A stretch of DNA of 21,939 nucleotides from Bacillota bacterium (GTDB taxonomy: Bacteria > Bacillota > Clostridia > Oscillospirales > Acutalibacteraceae): positions 1 to 21,939 of the forward strand of contig JAEWUH010000040.1 in the NCBI GenBank assembly GCA_023397245.1, read 5' to 3'. The notes below the pieces were generated by a model. The model saw only the letters and a list, made by a program, of their open reading frames with translations, did no database searches and was not told the DNA's origin. Both the position numbers and the translations under genes were made by a program. Positions 1-5,500 of this stretch are shown here, piece by piece. How positions within the stretch are numbered: position 1 is the first letter of the stretch; each line of letters starts with the position of its first letter.

Positions 1-622
1 GGTAGATAACACTGGAATTGCCGCCAGACAATTCCGTATATGCGGCGCAATTTGCATCATTATCGAATTTACAGCGATAAGGAATGAACTGGCTCATTTT
101 TTGCAGACTTACATTGGAAACGTTTAAGGCATGGGATTTTATAAGTATCCCATTTGGCTTGTCAATGATACCCGGAATGGAAACGCCAACCCCAATTATT
201 TTTTTGGTGTCTTTTGTAGTATTCTCAATAAATTCCTGTATCATCTGACAAATATCCTGATAGTACTGAAAGGTATCTTCATAACGTTTTTTTAAACGGA
301 CATTTGTCAGAATGATGCCTTTTGCGTTTACTAAAACCAGTCCGATGTGGTTGGATGTAATGTCAACCCCAACCGCATAGCAGCAGTCCGCCACAATGGA
401 CAGAGCCTTTGCTTTTCGCCCGCCGGTTGACTGGTAGTCACCGATTTCCTCCACAATTCCCGAATCGATCAGTTCTTTAATATTCTGTAAAACGGTAGGC
501 ATACTGATCCCCAAGTTATGGGAAATGTCCACTTTAGAGGTATGGACACTTTTAAAAATATAATTCGTGATCAGTACTTTATTTTTCCGTTTGATTTCCA
601 GCATTTTAGATCTATTTTCCAT
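1..622 (-). CDS. ROK-family transcriptional regulator (NagC/XylR type), 3' end cut by window edge
   Basis: 207 codons are visible, starting at an ATG at 622; the frame is still open at the window edge. Residues 1-60 look like a winged helix-turn-helix (helices around 'KVDISHNLGISMPTVLQNI'), followed by the S-T-G-G-R-K-A linker (65-71) typical of ROK repressors. The ROK sugar-kinase-like fold then begins: a phosphate-1-like strand 'GVDITSNHIGLVLVN' (85-99), 'GVGVSIPGIID' (144-154), and 'FDNDANCAAYTE' (186-197), matching the family's ND-N-AA-E motif. The family usually runs to about 380-400 residues, so roughly half is missing. Members are sugar-responsive DNA-binding repressors, and some are glucokinases. 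The HTH argues for a regulator; the target operon is not in the window. The DxGxT of active kinases reads D-I-T-S-N, suggesting weak or no kinase activity. It appears to be chromosomal, outside the prophage. Confidence 0.9.
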   Translation of the reverse strand, partial: MENRSKMLEIKRKNKVLITNYIFKSVHTSKVDISHNLGISMPTVLQNIKELIDSGIVEEIGDYQSTGGRKAKALSIVADCCYAVGVDITSNHIGLVLVNAKGIILTNVRLKKRYEDTFQYYQDICQMIQEFIENTTKDTKKIIGVGVSIPGIIDKPNGILIKSHALNVSNVSLQKMSQFIPYRCKFDNDANCAAYTELSGGNSSVIY

Positions 623-662
623 TTTAATCCCACTTTTTTAAAATATTTTATAAAACAATTGT

Positions 663-689
663 ATTATATATTGATAAAAATTGCAACAA
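663..689 (-). promoter_or_regulatory. possible promoter of the ROK regulator
   Basis: On the minus strand a perfect TATAAT -10 box (663-668) sits about 40 nt before the ROK start codon. The best -35 candidate is TTGTTG (684-689) with a short 15-bp spacer. The -10 is convincing and the -35 is not. Confidence 0.3.
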
Positions 690-872
690 GTTAAATGGTA
701 AAATAATTATAAGTAGGAATAATAACTAGATTTCTTTAAATTTTAGGGATGTAAGAGTGGATATAAAACTCCCCCGACTGGAGTGCTATTGTTGAAGCTA
801 GAGCAGGGTATTAAATACATCAGGTAAAAATATATTATAATTTTGTAAAGTCGGCTCCCCCCTACGCTGGGA

Positions 873-1055
873 ATGATTTTTACTGTCTGCGTTACTTTAG
901 GCGTAGTAGTAGCGTATTTATTGGGCTGGCTGATTCTTGTCTTGGCAGCAGTTTTAGCCATCTACTGGATTTATAAAAAAGTCACAACGAAAAATGAATC
1001 AGTGGATGACAGTTCAACCGCTGAAAACAATACTGAATCGCAGGAAAAGCCTTAA
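873..1055 (+). CDS. small single-helix membrane protein, hypothetical
   Basis: A 60-residue ORF and the only credible plus-strand gene in the window. Residues 2-34 are strongly hydrophobic (one long or two short transmembrane helices). A basic 'YKKVTTK' follows, then an acidic, Ser/Thr/Asn-rich cytoplasmic-type tail to residue 60. The ATG at 873 has no good Shine-Dalgarno sequence before it, and an in-frame TAA at 846-848 rules out any long extension. A perfect 11-bp hairpin lies 18 nt after the stop. It lies upstream of, and divergent from, the ROK regulator, which could regulate it, but no operator is recognised. Family unknown. The membrane segment and hairpin support a real gene; the weak start context argues against certainty. 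Confidence 0.5.
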   Translation: MIFTVCVTLGVVVAYLLGWLILVLAAVLAIYWIYKKVTTKNESVDDSSTAENNTESQEKP

Positions 1056-1073
1056 CAAAGCAAGCATAAATAC

Positions 1074-1101
1074 GGCCCCAAGACTTTTTTGTCTTGGGGC
1101 C
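1074..1101 (+). terminator. hairpin, likely terminator of the small membrane-protein gene
   Basis: Perfect 11-bp inverted repeat GGCCCCAAGAC / GTCTTGGGGCC (1074-1084 with 1091-1101) closed by a T6 loop. It is followed by TAATAATTG rather than a clean U-tract, so termination may be partial. It could also act on minus-strand transcripts. Confidence 0.6.
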
Positions 1102-1435
1102 TAATAATTGTGGCCTGTTTGGCGCAGGGTGGACGTAAAAGTCCCCCGCTTCTTTTTTTACCAATCATCACACGTATGATAAACAATCTGCAGTGTATAA
1201 AGGAAAGGGGATAGCCCTTAGTTTGTTTCTTATGTATTCGCCCTAATCTGTCACATGGCGGAACACTATCCATTAAGTTTAAAGTTTGCTTACTAATATA
1301 CTTTGCTGTCCTTTTTTTTGCTTCTGCCCGTAACCTCTATACCTATCTACCAGACCCATTAATTATATCAGCATCGCTGCTTCGTAGTATTTTAAGGCGA
1401 CAAAATATTAAAGCTCACTTAATAAGTGTTACACA
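1102..1435. other. gene-free stretch between the small ORF hairpin and the ATPase stop
   Basis: About 330 bp. It contains the right copy of the 20-bp repeat (1129-1148). No convincing ORF, RNA gene or strong promoter is visible. A weak hairpin just beyond the ATPase stop (CACTT/AAGTG, around 1418-1430) followed on the minus strand by a T-rich stretch may end that transcript. Otherwise I see nothing here. Confidence 0.5.
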
Positions 1436-3508
1436 TCATGATAGCCTATTAATTTCAATACTAATAGCAAGCTTTAGTGAGCTAATTGTACACTGTTGCA
1501 GAATGAAATATCCGTCTTTCACTATATGAAACTGTTTTCCTTCTAAATCTTCATAAATGAATTCATCAAACACTTTTTGCATATCCGCATTTAATTTTAA
1601 ATGTTCTGACCAATTTCGATACGCTTTAACTCGTAGGAGTGCTCGAAAAAGATTCGGATATTCATTTTTGATGTCTTTCCAAAAATAATTTCCATTTTTA
1701 ATAGATGTTCCGTAATTAGAAATCGATTCAACAAAACAATTAGAAAACGCAGTAATGAATAATTTAAAATTATCTTCAGATTGTGCTATGGGAAAAGAAA
1801 CCAATTTTTCTGCCTGCGGAAATGAATTGCTACCAAAAAGGGGGGTAAGCCCTTGTTTTGATATAAGGGATTCCAACTGTCTCATATAAGATATAATTGT
1901 TTGAACATTTCCATGTACCCATGTAAGGCGATCTTGTGGTTGAATTATTTGTTTTGCTAATTGCTTCCCGTGCTTACTGGCGTTTTTGCTACGAATATAC
2001 TCACCAACCACCGGAATTCCAATATAAGGTATCCCATCATTATAGGATAATAAGCCATAATTTTTTAAATGGTTAGTGACAATGGGAGAGTCTGAAAGTT
2101 CCAAAAAATCCTCGACGTTGCCACACGCTAAAAATTCTAATAATATATACTCATTGTTATAATAATCATCTAGAACATCTACAATATGTTGACAGTAAGG
2201 TGCAAGATCAGCTTCTCTTAAGCTTTCATTCCTTTTAAGCATTGCGACAGAGAATAGAGTCGGTTTTTCTGATACTTTTTTGTTTTCAAAGCTTAATGCT
2301 AGACGCGTTAATAGAGGGTGTCCCCCATATCTTTTGTGTAAATAATCAACAGCATCATGATCAAACTTAAGACCCATTCGTCTACCAATTCGCTTTGACA
2401 TATTATATATGTCATCTCTACTAAGTCCTTGCAAATAGTCTGATTTTAAAATACCAAAAAGAGGATTTTGTACGTGATTAATAGAACTTATCTCACTAAC
2501 ACTTGCATTAACACCCGAAACAATAAAGCATAAATTTCGGTATGTACTTTGCACTGACCAGATTGTTTGCCAAAAGTCAAAATAATCTTTTTTCCAATGG
2601 TTATCAAGTGGGGGCTGGAAAGAAATAAACTCAATCTCATCAAAAATCAAAACTATACGCTCACCATAAGAAATTTGTTGTACTAATTGTACTAATTGTT
2701 CGAATTGTTCTGCTATCCTAACACTCGTAGTAAGGTTCTTGTCTATTTTATCAATAAGATTTAGCTCACTTGCTATGTCAATAGTAATTAAGCTAAGCAA
2801 TTCAGAGCCCGTACGATTTCTAATTTTAAGACTTTTGGCATCATAGAAAAAAACTCTTCCTATGGATGCTTGCTCAACTACACGTTTAATTTTATATAAC
2901 AAAGAGGTCTTCCCGGTTTTTCTCAGTCCAAAAATACCACGATTTTCGCACTTTTTAATGGAGTCAACGATACTAGTTAATATTTCATCCCTTCCAAAAA
3001 AATAAAGATCATCTAAAAGAGGTAACTGTATATCAAATAAATCACGTTCATTTAATTGTTTTCGAAATTCAGAAAGGACATTTTTCTTTTTTTTGAACAG
3101 TAAGTCATCTGTTTCAAAAACTACATAACTACGTAAATCCTGATGTTCAGTAGCATAGAAGTTGACCCACTCCTTTGCCCCAACAGCATCTGATACAATT
3201 ATACAAATCAATGTTTCCGCTCTGCCTTTTGCGGGATCTGAATTAAAAATAGCAGAAATGGATTGCATAGTTCTAGCTTGCATTTCAGAGTAATTGGAGT
3301 AAATCAACAAAACCTCATATGACAGCCCAAAAATCTCAGCAAAAGTCTCAGAAGGCCTCATCAAAAAGGCAAACAAATCTGTGTTATAAAGATTTCTTTT
3401 TGCACCAAAACCAACATCAAAGTTATCCAAAAAGCAAGATAAAATATCTATTGTTTTAGGATTTTCTTTTCTAAGGTATTTAACCAGTTCTGGATCAATT
3501 GTCCCCAT
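1436..3508 (-). CDS. STAND-like P-loop ATPase with C-terminal HEPN-like motif, candidate defence protein
   Basis: About 690 residues. An in-frame TTG at 3520 overlaps the Shine-Dalgarno GAGGTG (3513-3518), so the ATG at 3508 is the likely start; positions below count from the TTG. Residues 40-145 form an unassigned, alternating strand/helix N-terminal domain. A P-loop ATPase follows: Walker A GLRKTGKT (198-205), Walker B IVLIFDE (289-295), a sensor-like strand 'CFIVSGVN' (331-338) and 'GGHPLLTR' (399-406), the GxP-type signature of STAND/archaeal-type ATPases. Residues 455-512 look like a winged helix. Near the C terminus 'RNWSEH' (635-640) fits the Rx4-6H (RNxxxH) motif of HEPN ribonucleases. 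STAND NTPases sense a trigger and release an attached effector; here that would be HEPN RNA cleavage. The gene is AT-rich and stands alone. ATPase assignment is firm; HEPN and the defence role are inferred. Confidence 0.85.
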   Translation of the reverse strand: MGTIDPELVKYLRKENPKTIDILSCFLDNFDVGFGAKRNLYNTDLFAFLMRPSETFAEIFGLSYEVLLIYSNYSEMQARTMQSISAIFNSDPAKGRAETLICIIVSDAVGAKEWVNFYATEHQDLRSYVVFETDDLLFKKKKNVLSEFRKQLNERDLFDIQLPLLDDLYFFGRDEILTSIVDSIKKCENRGIFGLRKTGKTSLLYKIKRVVEQASIGRVFFYDAKSLKIRNRTGSELLSLITIDIASELNLIDKIDKNLTTSVRIAEQFEQLVQLVQQISYGERIVLIFDEIEFISFQPPLDNHWKKDYFDFWQTIWSVQSTYRNLCFIVSGVNASVSEISSINHVQNPLFGILKSDYLQGLSRDDIYNMSKRIGRRMGLKFDHDAVDYLHKRYGGHPLLTRLALSFENKKVSEKPTLFSVAMLKRNESLREADLAPYCQHIVDVLDDYYNNEYILLEFLACGNVEDFLELSDSPIVTNHLKNYGLLSYNDGIPYIGIPVVGEYIRSKNASKHGKQLAKQIIQPQDRLTWVHGNVQTIISYMRQLESLISKQGLTPLFGSNSFPQAEKLVSFPIAQSEDNFKLFITAFSNCFVESISNYGTSIKNGNYFWKDIKNEYPNLFRALLRVKAYRNWSEHLKLNADMQKVFDEFIYEDLEGKQFHIVKDGYFILQQCTISSLKLAISIEINRLS

Positions 3509-3920
3509 AATACACCTCAAATTTTTCTAATATCGTTTATGTTTATAATACAGTTTCTTTACATAAAAATTGGCCATAGCAATTTAAAAACGAGTATTAC
3601 ATTCCATTTGTATACTTAACCTAAAGGGATCCATAAATACCAAATATTTACTCGTAAACCATGGAAAGATGTTTATTGTTTAAACATCCTAAATTTGCTA
3701 AGTGAACTTCCCATTCATGTTATAGTTGGTTCAACCTTGATAAAAATAGGGAATTTCTAGCAAATAATTATCCATATAATTGATTATATTACCAATTATT
3801 ACTAAATACAACTTAAAATGCCTAATATAAATAAAAAAGCATAACTAGGGGGTATTTCTTCCTCAGCTGCGCCTTTTCTTTACTATTTTGCAATGTAAAA
3901 TTAAAATAGACGACACAAAA
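3509..3920. other. AT-rich gene-free stretch between ATPase gene and tRNA remnant
   Basis: About 410 bp of very AT-rich DNA upstream of the minus-strand ATPase gene. A TATTAT/TATAAA-type -10 candidate lies around 3545-3555 (minus strand) with no good -35. No ORF with coding character and no RNA gene is recognised. Because it follows the tRNA remnant and its terminator, it is chromosomal flank, not prophage. Confidence 0.5.
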
Positions 3921-3952
3921 AGGGCCACGAAACATTTTAGTTTCGTGGCCCT
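3916..3952 (-). terminator. Rho-independent terminator behind tRNA 3' end
   Basis: Perfect 13-bp stem (3921-3933 with 3940-3952; AGGGCCACGAAAC / GTTTCGTGGCCCT) with a 6-nt loop. On the minus strand it is followed by TTTTTG. It lies two bases after the CCA of the tRNA remnant, so it is most simply the terminator of the original tRNA gene. Confidence 0.9.
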
Positions 3953-4995
3953 GATGGTGCGGGTGACAGGACTTGAAACCGGAAATTCGATTTCAGCACA
4001 ATGCAGTGAACGTCAACAAATGGCGGTGTTATGCGGTTTCTTACAGTCTCAATTTTGCCAGCGTTGGTAGTCAAAAGCCGGTTTTTGTAGGGATAAACCC
4101 CAAATAAACCCCAAGATTCATAGAGAGGAGAGCAGCCACTTCCAACTTTGGGGCGCTGACTTAATATAATAATAAACGTTTCAAAATCGTCGTAGTACCC
4201 GCGATACAGTAAAGGATTCCGTGCTCCGATAGTATCAGCCATTGAGCCGGTTGTACTGGCCTTTTCCGCTAGCTGAGAAAGAGTTTTGCTAGATTCTGAT
4301 ACAACTTTTGTAGCTTCCGAGGCAGTATTTTCAGCTTTTGCAGCAGTCGCTTCCAAAGCTTGTTCTGCTGTGGCAGCCCCCGTTCCAACTCCTGCGGCAA
4401 TTTCACCGGCTGTAGCCAAGGCCCCGGCACCGGATATCATCCCTATCCCTGCACCTATGCCAAGCCCCAACAGTGCGCCGCCAGCTGCTCCAATGCCAAT
4501 TCCGGCCAGAACGTTACCACCGGAATTTGCGGCAATGACACCACCTACTACAGCTCCAACTACAGCGACGACAAGGGCTGTGATAACGAGGAATGGCATG
4601 GTTCCGTTGCTGTCTGCGTAATTGACCGGATTATTTCCGCAATAAGTAAACAGGTTATACGAGGTCAAGTCCAAACCGGCATTCAACTGGGAATACGCGT
4701 TGATGAATCTTCCGGTTTGGGGGTCGTAATACCTGCTGTTGAGGTAATATAGACCTGTCTCGGAATCGTAGTAGTAGCCACGATACAGGAAGGGGTTGAT
4801 TTTTCCAATAGTATCTGCCAATTCACCAGTGGTACTCAGCAGCTTGCCCCATGCGTCGTAGCTGTATTCTACAATCAACTTGCAGCTGCCGTCAACGATC
4901 CCGGTGACGTCGCCCTGAGCATTTTTCGTGTAAAAGTAGTCATGGTCCCCGTAAGAGAATCCGACCAAGGTTGCATTTTTGACGTAAAAAAACAC
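3937..4995 (-). CDS. orphan RHS-core/C-terminal cassette, promoterless and decayed
   Basis: A 352-codon frame lacking the RHS N terminus. Residues 10-130 are an RHS-associated core ('YSYDAWGKLLSTTG' at 44-57, 'YYLNSRYYDPQTGRF' at 83-97, 'NNPVNYADSNG'). A hydrophobic Gly/Ala-rich pre-toxin segment (133-205) and an Ala/Ser/Glu-rich helix (206-247) follow. At 247-275 a second, degraded RHS-core copy begins and loses the frame at 'FETFIIILS'. The rest is phage-end DNA, and the frame runs through the att site and terminator, so the C terminus is not a real protein end. The GTG at 4993-4995 lies inside the upstream terminator stem with no ribosome binding site, so independent translation is unlikely. 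This matches displaced orphan toxin cassettes behind RHS/CDI loci. No toxin domain is recognisable. Confidence 0.7.
   Translation of the reverse strand: MFFYVKNATLVGFSYGDHDYFYTKNAQGDVTGIVDGSCKLIVEYSYDAWGKLLSTTGELADTIGKINPFLYRGYYYDSETGLYYLNSRYYDPQTGRFINAYSQLNAGLDLTSYNLFTYCGNNPVNYADSNGTMPFLVITALVVAVVGAVVGGVIAANSGGNVLAGIGIGAAGGALLGLGIGAGIGMISGAGALATAGEIAAGVGTGAATAEQALEATAAKAENTASEATKVVSESSKTLSQLAEKASTTGSMADTIGARNPLLYRGYYDDFETFIIILSQRPKVGSGCSPLYESWGLFGVYPYKNRLLTTNAGKIETVRNRITPPFVDVHCIVLKSNFRFQVLSPAPSGPRN
3955..3977 (-). other. prophage attachment site: 3' end of a tRNA, probably tRNA-Leu
   Basis: On the minus strand the sequence runs TTCAAGT (T-loop), CCTGT (3' half of the T-stem), CACCCGC (3' acceptor strand), A, CCA. 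A partner 5' acceptor strand would be GCGGGTG, the usual start of Firmicutes tRNA-Leu. The five bases before the T-loop are CCGGT. They cannot pair with CCTGT, and the universal 53-61 G-C pair is absent, so no complete tRNA exists here and homology to the tRNA begins at the T-loop. Tyrosine integrases of phages commonly use such tRNA 3' ends. This therefore marks the prophage/chromosome boundary, with the intact tRNA expected at the other end. The isotype is inferred from the acceptor strand alone. Confidence 0.8.
4093..4114. repeat. tandem 11-bp direct repeat near the att core
   Basis: Two exact adjacent copies of ATAAACCCCAA (4093-4103 and 4104-4114), about 115 bp inside the prophage from the att core. 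The position would fit arm-type integrase-binding sites; that role is inferred. Confidence 0.5.
4171..4260 (-). repeat. degraded third copy of the RHS core segment
   Basis: Encodes a decayed version of the 'STTG..A(D/T)TIG..NP.LYRGYY' core also seen at about 4762-4839 (orphan cassette) and 6161-6241 (main RHS gene). Homology fades beyond about 4170, where the reading frame leaves the core. Confidence 0.75.
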
Positions 4996-5022
4996 TGCGT
5001 CATCAAGTAAAGACGACGCAGT
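4984..5022 (-). terminator. Rho-independent terminator after the immunity-like gene
   Basis: Stem ACTGCGTC / GACGCAGT (4994-5001 with 5015-5022) with a 13-nt loop. On the minus strand it is followed by GTTTTTTTAC. It ends the toxin-immunity transcript and separates it from the orphan RHS cassette. Confidence 0.85.
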
Positions 5023-5060
5023 TTGTTCTTTCTACTATTCTTTATTAAATGTGCTTCACT

Positions 5061-5489
5061 TTACATTTTTTCTTTTATTTTAATTATCATCTGTGTACGT
5101 TTTGAGTAGACGATTTCATATATTTTACCTTCTTCCAGATTATAATCTTTCAATTCAGAGGTAAAGGCATCTGAGGTGATTGTTTTGCTGTCCGACTCAA
5201 AAAATAATTCTGTTGTAATGATATCTTTTCCTCTAAAGCTCTTTATATATCTTCCTTGACATGTTGTGAAATCATGTAATATTAGATCAAAGCTTAAGAA
5301 GGTTGAGTAAGAGAAAATTACTATGGAAATGCAAAACAAAAAGCTGGCGATTATTCGTTTTCTCTTTTTTTCTGTTTTATCTTTTTGTCCTAACTTTTTG
5401 TATGACTTGTACTGTGAGTGCGCTCCAAAAAACAGCAAGAGTCCACCAATGATAAAAGGGTATAAAATCCTATAAATAACAGGCCACAT
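5061..5489 (-). CDS. two-helix membrane protein, candidate immunity protein to the RHS toxin
   Basis: 142 residues. Two transmembrane segments (4-22 and 46-69) are separated by a very basic loop (27-45). A soluble C-terminal domain of about 70 residues carries short beta-type strands ('DIITTELFFES', 'KIYEIVYSKRTQMIIKIK'). The ATG at 5489 lies 11 nt after the RHS stop codon, and its ribosome binding site AGAGGT overlaps that stop, so the two genes are translationally coupled. A strong terminator follows. In RHS/WapA-type loci the gene directly after the toxin is normally its cognate immunity gene, and membrane immunity proteins often guard against membrane-acting toxins. The family is not recognised; the immunity role rests on position and topology. 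Confidence 0.75.
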   Translation of the reverse strand: MWPVIYRILYPFIIGGLLLFFGAHSQYKSYKKLGQKDKTEKKRKRIIASFLFCISIVIFSYSTFLSFDLILHDFTTCQGRYIKSFRGKDIITTELFFESDSKTITSDAFTSELKDYNLEEGKIYEIVYSKRTQMIIKIKEKM

Positions 5490-5500
5490 AATTTTTACCT

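Larger units (their letters stand above)
757..1148. repeat. imperfect 20-bp repeat flanking a small membrane-protein gene
   Basis: Two direct copies on the plus strand, at 757-776 and 1129-1148, match at 17 of 20 positions by eye. Both have the form GTGGA-(T/C)-(A/G)-TAAAA-(C/G)-TCCCCCG. One lies upstream and one downstream of the small ORF at 873-1055. The left copy also contributes to a small hairpin (ACTCC/GGAGT, about 769-784). I cannot assign it to a known element; a regulatory motif or the edges of a small inserted unit are both possible. Confidence 0.35.

Noticed and set aside
743..961. Minus-strand 72-residue ORF overlapping the small membrane gene
   Set aside because: Low-complexity, mixed basic/Tyr-rich sequence without a ribosome binding site; the opposite strand carries the hydrophobic ORF with a following hairpin.
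1412..1480. Inverted repeat AGCTCACT ... AGTGAGCT around the ATPase stop codon
   Set aside because: Only 8 bp per arm with about 50 bp between, partly in coding sequence; likely chance.
3955..4040. A complete tRNA gene
   Set aside because: Only the 3' end matches; the T-stem does not close and no anticodon arm, D-arm or 5' acceptor strand GCGGGTG lies upstream.
3888..4070. Plus-strand 60-residue ORF over the att region
   Set aside because: It reads antisense through the tRNA remnant and terminator, has no ribosome binding site, and its sequence has no protein character.
4286..4752. Plus-strand Ala/Pro-rich and Cys/Ser-rich ORFs
   Set aside because: They are the antisense of the Gly/Ala-rich segment of the orphan RHS cassette, and their composition is explained by that.
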